Counted from the first letter of the stretch, positions 1-5,955 are shown. The stretch is DNA of 8,895 nucleotides from Chloroflexota bacterium (GCA_026389635.1 JAPLHM010000035.1:1-8895); one strand, 5' to 3'. A program made the numbers and translations. The notes: generated by a model from the letters alone, not told the origin.

Positions 1-62
1 TCCTCGTCCGGGAAGGTTACCTGGACTTTCATATAAGCGGTGTTTAACCGTGCATGTGGCAT
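1..62 (-). CDS. 5' end of a protein gene downstream of glpX, possible NIL-domain protein (partial)
   Basis: Only the first 20 codons lie in the window, and the gene runs off the left edge. The start is an ATG at 62 preceded by a strong AGGAGGT with an 8-nt spacer, so the frame is well supported. A second in-frame ATG lies at residue 11. The segment from that residue, MKVQVTFPDE, resembles the opening strand of NIL domains (xVxLTFPxE), small ferredoxin-like domains found on methionine ABC transporter ATPases and some ferredoxin-type proteins. That assignment rests on about ten residues and is tentative. The gene begins 40 nt after the glpX stop on the same strand with no terminator between them, so the two are probably co-transcribed. 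Confidence 0.6.
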   Translation of the reverse strand, partial: MPHARLNTAYMKVQVTFPDE

Positions 63-102
63 TTCTGTTTACCTCCTTTCGATTGCCCTGGCTGAACCCA
101 CT

Positions 103-1104
103 TCAATGTACGTCAAAGAAACTGAGTTTGTCCAGCCTGTCAAAATTGTGCTGGGCGTCTATCCAGCGGACGGTGCCCGAGCGGCAGCGCATTGCTATGG
201 ACTGAGTGCGGGCCCCACCGCCGAAATAGCGCACCCCTTTAAGCAGTTCACCGCTGCTGATGCCGGTGGCGGCAAAAAAAACATCGTCGCTGTCTATAAG
301 GTCCTCCGTTTTGTAGACCTTGTCGACATCTATACCGCTGGAAATGGCCACCTCTCTTTCCCCTTTATCGCGCATCCAGGCCTTGCATTGAATAGCGCCC
401 CCGATGCAGTGAATGGCCGCCGCGGAGAGGACCCCCTCAGGGGTGCCACCGATGCCCATGAGCACATCAACCTCCCGTTCCGGCAGGGCCGCCTCGATGC
501 TCGCCGCGATATCGCCATCGGTAATCAATTTAACCCTGGCGCCGGCGCTCCTGATGTCTGATATCAGCCGTTCATGGCGCGGCCTGTCCAAAACTACAAC
601 AGTAAGCTCCGATATTTTTCTTTTCTTGGCTGCGGCTATATTCTTCAGGTTTTCCGCGACCGGTGCGTTGATATCGATGCGGCCTTTTGCCTCCGGGCCG
701 GTCACGATTTTATCCATATAGACAAACTGCCTGGGCCAGTGTATTGTACCCCTGGCTGAAAGAGCCACAACGGCGATGGCGCCTGGCAGGCCCCTGGCAA
801 CCAGGTTGGTCCCATCAACGGGGTCCACCGCGATATCAACCTTCAAATCAGAGCCATCACCGATACGTTCTCCTATGTATAACATGGGAGCGTGGTCTTT
901 TTCCCCTTCCCCGATGATTACGACCCCATCCATGGCTACATAGCCCAGGACATAACGCATAGCGGCTACCGCCGCCGCGTCTATGGCTGTTTTATCACCC
1001 CTGCCCAGGTGACGGGCAGAAGCCAGGGCTGCCGCTTCCGTGACGCGCACCAGCTCCATAGCGATGTTGCGTTCGATTGGCATGCCTGAATGACTGGTTT
1101 TCAT
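103..1104 (-). CDS. glpX: Class II fructose-1,6-bisphosphatase (GlpX)
   Basis: This cytoplasmic enzyme hydrolyses fructose 1,6-bisphosphate to fructose 6-phosphate plus phosphate, the committed step of gluconeogenesis. The 333 residues match the usual GlpX length. Family motifs appear in order: GRGDK at 34-38 with metal-ligand candidate D42, GEGEKD at 65-70 (E66), the lithium-sensitive phosphatase motif DPVDGT at 94-99, YMDKI at 129-133, DRPRH at 173-177 (substrate phosphate contacts), TDGDIAA at 195-201 and GGTPEG at 219-224 (E223). By alignment from memory, D42, E66, D94 and E223 correspond to E. coli D33, E57, D85 and E213. The ATG at 1104 follows a GGAGG but with a long spacer of about 16 nt. 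The second ATG at 1083 (MPIERN) gives the N-terminus typical of the family and could be the real start, although it has no ribosome binding site of its own. The gene is followed within 40 nt by the partial gene at the left edge. Confidence 0.93.
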   Translation of the reverse strand: MKTSHSGMPIERNIAMELVRVTEAAALASARHLGRGDKTAIDAAAVAAMRYVLGYVAMDGVVIIGEGEKDHAPMLYIGERIGDGSDLKVDIAVDPVDGTNLVARGLPGAIAVVALSARGTIHWPRQFVYMDKIVTGPEAKGRIDINAPVAENLKNIAAAKKRKISELTVVVLDRPRHERLISDIRSAGARVKLITDGDIAASIEAALPEREVDVLMGIGGTPEGVLSAAAIHCIGGAIQCKAWMRDKGEREVAISSGIDVDKVYKTEDLIDSDDVFFAATGISSGELLKGVRYFGGGARTQSIAMRCRSGTVRWIDAQHNFDRLDKLSFFDVH

Positions 1105-1138
1105 ATACGGCTTTTCACATCCTCCACTGCCTACCAGA

Positions 1139-1165
1139 CTATTACATTTGCCATGAAATAGTCAA
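1139..1165 (-). promoter_or_regulatory. Putative glpX promoter overlapped by an inverted repeat
   Basis: On the minus strand TTGACT (1165-1160) and TAATAG (1144-1139) are separated by 15 nt, which is short but tolerable. The predicted transcript would start near 1132 and include the GGAGG at 1125-1121. Both elements are embedded in a perfect 7-bp dyad, GACTATT at 1137-1143 and AATAGTC at 1157-1163 with a 13-bp spacer, so a protein bound to the dyad would cover the whole promoter. The hexamers and the dyad are visible; promoter function is inferred. Confidence 0.35.
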
Positions 1166-1200
1166 TCTAATCCTTTATCAGGTGTAGCGGGAGCAGGAAA

Positions 1201-1213
1201 TGCTTAGAAAGCA
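1201..1213. repeat. 13-bp palindrome in the glpX / small-gene divergent region
   Basis: TGCTT-AGA-AAGCA is a perfect dyad with 5-bp arms and a 3-bp centre. It lies between the two divergent promoters, about 22 bp upstream of the -35 element of the plus-strand promoter. It could be an operator half, or chance at this length. Confidence 0.25.
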
Positions 1214-1234
1214 CTGAGCAACACAGTATTATAT

Positions 1235-1263
1235 TTGAATTTTTATGTTAAGTATCGTATAAT
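1235..1263 (+). promoter_or_regulatory. Sigma70-type promoter of the 92-residue gene
   Basis: TTGAAT at 1235-1240 and a perfect TATAAT at 1258-1263 are separated by an optimal 17 bp, one of the best promoters in the window. Transcription should start near 1270, giving a leader of about 64 nt. A 12-bp palindrome (CTGCAG repeated twice, 1268-1279) sits at the predicted start point, immediately followed by the dyad at 1280-1300. Confidence 0.75.
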
Positions 1264-1279
1264 ATAGCTGCAGCTGCAG

Positions 1280-1300
1280 GTGAACAAAAGTTCTGTTCAC
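1280..1300. promoter_or_regulatory. Operator-like dyad containing a Gram-positive-type LexA core
   Basis: GTGAACA (1280-1286) and TGTTCAC (1294-1300) form a perfect 7-bp inverted repeat with a 7-bp spacer. Inside it, with a different centre, is GAAC-AAAA-GTTC at 1282-1293. This matches the GAAC-N4-GTTC core of the Bacillus-type LexA (SOS) box, a motif also reported, as I recall, for the LexA of Dehalococcoides. The site lies about 12-31 nt downstream of the predicted transcription start, where a bound repressor could block RNA polymerase. The sequence match is direct; LexA control is inference, and the longer 7-bp dyad may instead be the true operator of another repressor. Confidence 0.5.
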
Positions 1301-1333
1301 AGGTAGTATCCAAATAACGGAAGGGGAAACTCC

Positions 1334-1612
1334 ATGGTAGTCAATCAATTCGCGGATATAAGTAAAGATTTGTACAATCAGATCAAGTTTATCGAAAGCA
1401 GGGTAAAGGACGATTCATTCAAAGATGCGGTCAAGCTGCTGTCAACTGCTGAGAAAACTTGCGAACATCTTGAATCTGTAATGACACCGGATAACCAATT
1501 ACAAACACATATAGTTAATAATCGCCGGCTGGAAATACGCTGGCTGCATGACAACATTGAGCAGGGCTTGAAGAAAAAGAGAAAGCCGGTAAAAAAGCGC
1601 CTTTCCAAATAG
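1334..1612 (+). CDS. Small hypothetical protein, 92 residues, with a basic C-terminal tail
   Basis: I do not recognise this protein. It is predicted to be cytoplasmic and largely helical, rich in Lys, Asp and Glu, with no signal peptide or membrane segment. The body (about residues 5-79) could form two or three amphipathic helices, with a single Cys at 43 and a polar stretch with Pro52 separating the halves. Residues 80-92 form a strongly basic tail (KKKRKPVKKRLSK) that could contact nucleic acid or acidic partners. The ATG start is supported by AAGGGG at 1321-1326 with a 7-nt spacer. It is a single-gene transcription unit: a good promoter and operator-like dyad precede it and a hairpin follows. 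If the LexA-type motif is real, the protein could be a DNA-damage-inducible factor. Known SOS cell-division inhibitors of Gram-positives such as YneA have a membrane anchor and LysM domain, which this lacks. Confidence 0.75.
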   Translation: MVVNQFADISKDLYNQIKFIESRVKDDSFKDAVKLLSTAEKTCEHLESVMTPDNQLQTHIVNNRRLEIRWLHDNIEQGLKKKRKPVKKRLSK

Positions 1613-1643
1613 CAGACAGTACTATTGTTGCTTCATATAAATA

Positions 1644-1688
1644 AGGGAGCATATACGGGTCAATTCCTTGAACCCATATATGCTCCCT
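1644..1688. terminator. Bidirectional hairpin terminator between convergent genes
   Basis: AGGGAGCATATA (1644-1655) pairs perfectly with TATATGCTCCCT (1677-1688). After one mismatch a further 4 bp (GGGT with ACCC) leave an 11-nt loop. It lies 31 nt after the plus-strand stop and 28 nt after the minus-strand zinc-ribbon stop. On the minus strand the stem is followed by a T-rich TTATTTATAT; on the plus strand the run is weaker (GACTTTCT). It should therefore work best for the minus-strand transcript. Confidence 0.75.
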
Positions 1689-1716
1689 GACTTTCTAACT
1701 GCTATTACCTGAGAAG

Positions 1717-1911
1717 TTAGGATCTGTCGTTGTAGCTATACGAACCACTACTCGAACCGGTGCGTTGTTGTTTCTTGGCCTGTCGGCACTGAGGACAACG
1801 TTTGGGCTCGTTGGTAAATCCTTTAGACTCATAGAACTGCTGTTCGCTGGCGCTAAAGGTGAAAGTCGTTCTACAATCGGAACATTGAATCGATTTGTCT
1901 GAAAAACTCAT
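1717..1911 (-). CDS. Zinc-ribbon protein, zf-trcl type, 64 residues
   Basis: This is a small cytoplasmic protein with two CxxC knuckles, C10-x2-C13 and C39-x2-C42, a four-cysteine zinc site. The body around them (IQCxDC, FTFSASEQQFYESKGF, NEPKRCPQCR) closely fits the probable zinc-ribbon family often called zf-trcl, whose function is unknown. A Ser/Gly/Tyr-rich, probably disordered tail follows from about residue 50. The start is fixed by AGGAGG 7 nt upstream of the ATG. The length is normal for the family. It lies 157 nt downstream of the alpha/beta hydrolase gene on the same strand but has its own promoter, so it is probably transcribed separately as well as by readthrough. A role in nucleic-acid or protein binding is likely but not shown. 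Confidence 0.88.
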   Translation of the reverse strand: MSFSDKSIQCSDCRTTFTFSASEQQFYESKGFTNEPKRCPQCRQAKKQQRTGSSSGSYSYNDRS

Positions 1912-1944
1912 TGGATGACCTCCTTTTATAAATAGTTGGTTAGA

Positions 1945-2010
1945 GCTGTGGTCACCCGAACTTTGGATAAATTTGAGAGGAATTTAACTTAGGCTGTGAT
2001 AACCTGAACT
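1945..2010. repeat. Pair of imperfect 18-bp direct repeats in the zinc-ribbon leader
   Basis: GCTGTGGTCACCCGAACT at 1945-1962 and GCTGTGATAACCTGAACT at 1993-2010 agree at 15 of 18 positions, with a start-to-start distance of 48 bp. Both lie between the predicted promoter and the zinc-ribbon ATG. They could be regulator-binding sites or elements acting in the RNA leader. Each unit lacks internal dyad symmetry. Confidence 0.4.
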
Positions 2011-2026
2011 AGAACCACCATATATA

Positions 2027-2055
2027 ATTCTACTATAAATGGGCTGCATTTGCAA
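2027..2055 (-). promoter_or_regulatory. Promoter of the zinc-ribbon gene
   Basis: On the minus strand TTGCAA (2055-2050) and TAGAAT (2032-2027) are separated by exactly 17 bp. The predicted start near 2020 gives a leader of about 110 nt, unusually long for so small a gene. The leader contains two imperfect copies of an 18-bp direct repeat. Confidence 0.6.
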
Positions 2056-2068
2056 CTTTCACGTACTA

Positions 2069-2875
2069 TCAGTTTGCTTTGGCCAAAAACTTAAGGACTA
2101 TTTTACTGCTTTCTTCCGCCGAGTCCGAGATGAATCCATGCGCGGCGTTTTCCAGGATTACCAGCTCGCAATCAGGTATCCTGCAGGCCAGTATCTTTGA
2201 GTTTTCAGGCGGTATCAGCCGGTCCTCAGCGCCACAGATAACCAGTGTTGGCGCTTTAATCTGCGGTAGACGGTCAAAGCTGTTAAAATTCAACATGAAG
2301 TTCGCCTGGCATATATATGCATGAGGCGGTGTGGGATATCCCGTGGTGGTGGCTACGTAGCGTTTGACCGCCTGCGGATTTTTATCAATGAAATCCTGAT
2401 TCCACAGCCATGGTACGGTAGAGTAAGCTTTTTCCTCATTTGAAAGTTTGGCTCGCTGCGGGTCGAAGAGAAACGCAGTCGCCTCCGGGGTAAATCCAAT
2501 AGCCCTGGGCCCTCCACAGAACGTGCAACCGAGGATAAGCCTTTTTAATCTTTCAGGGTAGCTAAGAGCAAACTCCTGTGCAATCATACCGCCCATGGAA
2601 ACGCCAAAAACATTGGTAGCGCCAATGCCTATGGCATCAAGCAATCCGACAATATCCCCGGTCATCATTTCGGAAGTGTATGGTATATCGGGTTTATCAC
2701 TCCTCCCTGTGCCACGGTTATCAAACAATATTATGCGATGCTCTGCAGCCAGCCGGTCACGAATGACGAACCAGTGACCTGAGTTGGAACCATAGCCCAT
2801 GATTAAAAGCAGGGGCTCACCGTCTCCGTGAATCTCGTAATATATATTAATGTCGTCAACCTTTGCTGTGGGCAC
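2069..2875 (-). CDS. Alpha/beta-fold hydrolase, 268 residues
   Basis: This is a soluble serine hydrolase of the large BioH / enol-lactonase-like alpha/beta-hydrolase group; the substrate is unknown. From the GTG start at 2875 the catalytic triad is visible: nucleophile S93 in the elbow GVSMGG (91-96), acid D218 in GAEDRLIP (215-222) and H246 in AAHGF (244-248). The oxyanion-hole and second-strand region reads MGYGSNSGHW (26-35), and DNRGTGRSDKP (52-62) is the conserved loop after strand 4. Residues 119-200 make the cap domain. The reading frame extends 27 codons further upstream to an ATG at 2956, but that would run into the preceding gene. The GTG has GGAGGT 5 nt upstream and gives the normal N-terminus. 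It lies 55 nt after the DUF3105 gene on the same strand, suggesting an operon. The family is certain, the specific enzyme is not. Confidence 0.9.
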   Translation of the reverse strand: MPTAKVDDINIYYEIHGDGEPLLLIMGYGSNSGHWFVIRDRLAAEHRIILFDNRGTGRSDKPDIPYTSEMMTGDIVGLLDAIGIGATNVFGVSMGGMIAQEFALSYPERLKRLILGCTFCGGPRAIGFTPEATAFLFDPQRAKLSNEEKAYSTVPWLWNQDFIDKNPQAVKRYVATTTGYPTPPHAYICQANFMLNFNSFDRLPQIKAPTLVICGAEDRLIPPENSKILACRIPDCELVILENAAHGFISDSAEESSKIVLKFLAKAN

Positions 2876-2930
2876 TTCACACCTCCATTGATGCTGGCAG
2901 TTATTAAAGTTACATAAGTCGGCGCGGTAT

Positions 2931-3536
2931 TCAACGGCCCGGGGACTCGGGTCCACGTCCCAGGTACTCCGCCAGGAAAGCTCTTACGACCCGGGGGTCG
3001 TATTTATCAAGCTTAAGCATTTTATCCCAGGCGGTGAGTACAAAAGGGTAATTAAAATCCGCATCCGGAACTGCTATAATCCCCACCTCGGGATCACTAT
3101 TGGCCTTTATAAATGCTCTTAAGCTCGTCTCTATTTCAGGTGAAAGCCGGGCCGGGTCATAGTAGATAACGGCTGACCCATGTTCCAGGCTGTGCACCAG
3201 GTATCCGAATGCAGGCCGTGCAGTATAGAACCCCGGAGCCGTAGGATCAGGAAAGTGTGGCCCTGAAGTCGGTGGCATTGTCTGGTACTCGACCGGGTGG
3301 TCCGGCCATATATGATCACGTCCTTCATCGGCAGGAGATATAACATTAGTCAGCAGAGCAGCATCACCCTGCGCCGGCAGCTTTAAATCTTCCAGTGCGG
3401 CCTGAGACGGAGATGGACTGTTCGCGCAGGATAATGTTGAACATGCAGCAATCGTGAATAAAAAGAAGACCGGGCAGATAGTAAGCCGGGAACATAGCTG
3501 CCGGCTGCTGAACTGTGGTTTATCGAATCCTGACAT
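2931..3536 (-). CDS. DUF3105 lipoprotein, 201 residues
   Basis: This protein of unknown function is probably anchored outside the cytoplasmic membrane. A basic N-terminus (R12, R17) is followed by a hydrophobic stretch at 19-31 ending in a lipobox-like I29-A-A-C32; a second Cys at 37 (TLSC) fits the lipobox less well. After a Ser/Pro/Gln-rich linker comes the DUF3105 core. It shows the diagnostic PPTSGPH (88-94), the tyrosine-containing turn near 103-104, and LVHSLEHG (113-120) followed by VIYYDP. The conserved histidines 94, 115 and 119 could bind a metal, but this is inference. The ATG at 3536 was preferred to the in-frame ATG at 3614 because GGAGG lies 5 nt upstream and the signal sequence is then correctly placed. 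The alpha/beta hydrolase gene follows after 55 nt. Confidence 0.88.
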   Translation of the reverse strand: MSGFDKPQFSSRQLCSRLTICPVFFLFTIAACSTLSCANSPSPSQAALEDLKLPAQGDAALLTNVISPADEGRDHIWPDHPVEYQTMPPTSGPHFPDPTAPGFYTARPAFGYLVHSLEHGSAVIYYDPARLSPEIETSLRAFIKANSDPEVGIIAVPDADFNYPFVLTAWDKMLKLDKYDPRVVRAFLAEYLGRGPESPGR

Positions 3537-3619
3537 AATCGCCTCCGGCTTTCCGGTTATGCTTTTAATTTTAACACAGTCTGATGCCAACTTCCGGTCA
3601 TGGTGTAAGTACAATTCAG

Positions 3620-3662
3620 GTTTAGACTAAACATTTTCCAAAATATTTCGTTTAATCTAATC
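3620..3662. repeat. Palindrome and half-conserved second copy between divergent genes
   Basis: GTTTAG-A-CTAAAC at 3620-3632 is a perfect 13-bp dyad. A related GTTTAATCTAATC at 3650-3662 agrees at 10 of 13 positions. The two start 30 bp apart, close to three helical turns, the usual spacing for cooperative repressor or activator sites. They lie in the 243-bp gap between the divergent DUF3105 (minus) and vWA (plus) genes, where I see no strong promoter hexamers on either strand. Otherwise this gap shows nothing I can assign. Confidence 0.35.
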
Positions 3663-3779
3663 ATAGAGACGGTGATGAGGGCTGAGCATTGAGGTGAGGC
3701 TACTAACCCGGATTTGAAAGCAGGCCAAAAGGGTGTTGGCTTATTAAATGAATGAATATATTGCTGGAGGTTGTAACAA

Positions 3780-4232
3780 ATGATAGGCAAAATCATAGGT
3801 ATAAGGATTATCGATACACCATGTAGTGATGAGGCGGCAACGATTCGTATCGGGACAGAAAGCATAACACTGGGAACAATAAATAGTCATTCTGAGAATA
3901 GAAAGGGGATGGCGTATTTAGTGGTAGATTGTTCCGGAAGTATGGATGGTTATAAAATGAGCCAGGTTAAAAAGGGAATACTGGAATTTGCTCAGGACGC
4001 GATAAAAAAAGAATACTCGGTAGGTTTAATTAAATTTAATACCTCACCTACCCACCTTTGTGAGCCGAAATGCGATATTGGAGATTTGAGGGCATCTTTA
4101 GACAAGATGGATGCAAACGGTTCTACAAATATGGCAGCAGCGATAGCTATGGGTCACGAACACCTTGGCGATGTCAACCATAAGAGAGTAATAGTTGTTG
4201 CCACTGATGGGCGGCAGGATATGGCGTTTTAG
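3780..4232 (+). CDS. von Willebrand factor A domain protein, apparently C-terminally truncated
   Basis: This is a metal-dependent adhesion-type (vWA) domain. The MIDAS motif is complete at residue level: D50-C-S52-G-S54 (DxSxS), T116 in GSTNM and D143 in ATDG. No signal peptide or membrane segment is present, so the protein should be cytoplasmic like the ChlD/YfbK-type bacterial vWA proteins. Residues 1-43 form an unassigned beta-rich N-terminal segment. A normal vWA domain needs roughly 60-70 more residues after the TDG motif (two helices and the last strands), but this frame stops seven residues later. None of the three downstream frames offers recognisable vWA continuation before the convergent neighbour. 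The start has GGAGG with a 9-nt spacer. It is either a pseudogene remnant from a deletion or a very unusual minimal domain. The family call is firm, functionality doubtful. Confidence 0.8.
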   Translation: MIGKIIGIRIIDTPCSDEAATIRIGTESITLGTINSHSENRKGMAYLVVDCSGSMDGYKMSQVKKGILEFAQDAIKKEYSVGLIKFNTSPTHLCEPKCDIGDLRASLDKMDANGSTNMAAAIAMGHEHLGDVNHKRVIVVATDGRQDMAF

Positions 4233-4297
4233 ATACAAATACCGCCACCGTCAAAGATGACACCAACCCCCATTTTAAATTGCCGCGGGGACAAATA

Positions 4298-5806
4298 TCA
4301 GGGGCCTACGGTCACGGTAACAGTTGCGTTATCAGTGCCGAAACTATTTATGGCGGTCAGCGTATAGGTCGTATTTTCAGTGGGTGATACCGGCTGCGAA
4401 TATTTCGCAGTTGGTATGCCGATACCCTGATCGATAATAACTACAGTAAATCCCTTTATATCCCAGGAGAGGCTTGATATTCCACCCTCGAGAATCTTAC
4501 TGGGCGCGGCAGTAAAGGATTTTATTACAGGCGCTAAGCCATTGGGTAACGTGTTCACTGTAACTGTAGTTTCTTTCGTTTCTGTGCCGAAGGTATTGAC
4601 AGCGGACAATTTATAGGTGGTGGTAGCAGCAGGTATTACCATCGTCCAACCTGAAGATGGCACAGTGCCGACATCATGGCTAATAGAGACTGTCCTTGCT
4701 CTGGCAACTGCCCAGGTCAAGGTTATATTATCTCCCAGTGTAATTGAATTCTTACTTGCGGAGAAAGTATTTATGGCTGGTGGAGTTTTCGTGATCGCCG
4801 TGTCTGCCGTGTTTGTTGTATTCGTTGTGTCCACGGTAACCGTAAATGACTTGGTCACCGAGCCGTAGTCACCGGCAGCCATCATTGTATAGGTAGTGGT
4901 TTCAGCAGGTTTTACTTGAGTAGAACCTTTTGCCGCGACACCGCCGATGCCCTGACTGATATTAATTGATTTTGCGCCGATAACATCCCATGCCAGATTT
5001 GAGGCCTCGCCGGATTTAATGGAGGCAGGGCTTGCACTGAAAGTGGTTATAACAGGTGCGCTTGATATAGTTACCGTAACCGTTGTTGACGCGGTGGAAT
5101 TGCCGGCGCCATTGGAGGCAGTTAGCTTGTACACGGTGGTTGAAGCCGGTGACACGCTTTTCGTCCCGGTTAACGAAACAGTTCCGACATCGGGACCGAT
5201 GGAAACCGACGTTGCATCTGCCACGTTCCATGATAATGTAGCTGATTGACCTGCAATGATGTTGTCTGTGTTAGAACTGAAACTGCTTATGGACGGCAGA
5301 ATACCGGTAACCGTAATAGTTATCGACTTACTTGCAGATCCGGACATTTTATTGGCAAATAGTGTATATGTAGTAGTTGTTTCGGGAGACACTGCCCTGG
5401 TTCCGCTCAAAGAAACTGTCCCGATACCGGGACTGATAGAGACCGAGTTTGCTCCGGTGACATCCCAATGCAAGGTTGTCTCTTGACCCGATATGATCCT
5501 AGGGGAACTGGTATCGAACGCTGTCACAACCGGCGCCGCTAACCACTTTGAGATTTCCCCCTGCAGAGCGATGCCTGCGACGATAAGCGTGGCAACAACA
5601 ACCAGTGCTATGCATATTTTCGCAATGGTTCCCTTGTGGTCCTTTATTCGCTGCAATAGTCCCGGCTCGTCATCACCGGTTGGCGGCTGATCCTGGCCTT
5701 GAGACTGCGATACTTGCCAGTTAAAAACCATTTTACAGTTCTGGCAATACGGCTGGCCGTGAGCTACCGGCGCTGTACAGTTGGGGCAGGAATACATTTG
5801 CTGCAT
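4298..5806 (-). CDS. Membrane protein with N-terminal zinc ribbon and five Ig-like repeats
   Basis: The 502 residues show a clear order. A zinc ribbon (C7-x2-C10 ... C21-x2-C24) opens the protein. A Gln/Pro/Asp-rich linker follows, then one membrane helix at about 64-81 preceded by basic residues. This suggests a cytoplasmic N-terminus and an external C-terminal part. Five tandem Ig/bacterial-Ig-like repeats follow at about 92-169, 170-249, 250-341, 342-424 and 425-502. The shared pattern is P-x-I-xx-F-S-A-S, G-x-x-x-x-L-x-W-x-V, V-S-I-x-x-G-I-G-T-V, V-x-P-x-x-T-T-T-Y-x-L-x-A and a closing T-V-T-V. Repeat 3 carries a Thr/Asn-rich extension and repeat 5 is the most diverged. Such repeats usually serve as rigid surface stalks or protein/carbohydrate-binding modules. 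I see no enzyme domain and no sorting signal. The ATG at 5806 has no good ribosome binding site; the ATG at 5797 is an alternative. It converges on the truncated vWA gene with a 65-bp gap. Confidence 0.85.
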   Translation of the reverse strand: MQQMYSCPNCTAPVAHGQPYCQNCKMVFNWQVSQSQGQDQPPTGDDEPGLLQRIKDHKGTIAKICIALVVVATLIVAGIALQGEISKWLAAPVVTAFDTSSPRIISGQETTLHWDVTGANSVSISPGIGTVSLSGTRAVSPETTTTYTLFANKMSGSASKSITITVTGILPSISSFSSNTDNIIAGQSATLSWNVADATSVSIGPDVGTVSLTGTKSVSPASTTVYKLTASNGAGNSTASTTVTVTISSAPVITTFSASPASIKSGEASNLAWDVIGAKSINISQGIGGVAAKGSTQVKPAETTTYTMMAAGDYGSVTKSFTVTVDTTNTTNTADTAITKTPPAINTFSASKNSITLGDNITLTWAVARARTVSISHDVGTVPSSGWTMVIPAATTTYKLSAVNTFGTETKETTVTVNTLPNGLAPVIKSFTAAPSKILEGGISSLSWDIKGFTVVIIDQGIGIPTAKYSQPVSPTENTTYTLTAINSFGTDNATVTVTVGP

Positions 5807-5843
5807 AATAGATTACTTATATCACAGTTTTAGCCACGGGTAT

Positions 5844-5849
5844 ATTATA
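5844..5849 (-). promoter_or_regulatory. Possible -10 element for the Ig-repeat gene
   Basis: A perfect TATAAT on the minus strand lies 38 nt upstream of the ATG at 5806. No convincing -35 hexamer sits 16-18 bp further upstream, so the element is suggestive only. Confidence 0.35.
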
Positions 5850-5872
5850 CACGGCGGAAAAACTTTTTATCC

Positions 5873-5902
5873 TTGATAAAGTCATGTTAGAATAGATTTA
5901 TT
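5873..5902 (+). promoter_or_regulatory. Possible promoter of the MFS transporter gene
   Basis: TTGATA (5873-5878) and TTTATT (5897-5902) are 18 bp apart. They would start transcription near 5909, with a leader of about 47 nt to the ATG at 5956. The -35 matches consensus at five of six positions and the -10 at four of six. Confidence 0.35.
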
Positions 5903-5955
5903 AAGGACTGATTAGCGGAAGCGTTGTCATAGAAATCCCTCTGTCAAACAGTTTT

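Noticed and set aside
40..561. 173-codon open frame on the plus strand opposite glpX
   Set aside because: It is antisense to a fully conserved GlpX protein, has no ribosome binding site, and its product matches no family I know. Further frames around 413-1089 are the same kind of shadow.
2876..2956. 27-codon upstream extension of the alpha/beta hydrolase to an ATG at 2956
   Set aside because: It overlaps the end of the DUF3105 gene, encodes a sequence unlike any hydrolase N-terminus, and a GTG with an ideal ribosome binding site lies at 2875.
3537..3614. 26-codon upstream extension of the DUF3105 gene to an ATG at 3614
   Set aside because: It would bury the signal sequence; the ATG at 3536 has GGAGG at proper distance.
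4205..4390. Alternative plus-strand frame continuing after the vWA stop as a frameshifted C-terminus
   Set aside because: The translated stretch shows none of the expected vWA helices or final strands and soon overlaps the real coding end of the convergent gene.
4617..5690. Chain of plus-strand open frames opposite the Ig-repeat gene
   Set aside because: Their repeated Val/Thr/Pro-rich products mirror the repeats of the real gene on the other strand. The repetition is inherited, not a separate coding repeat.
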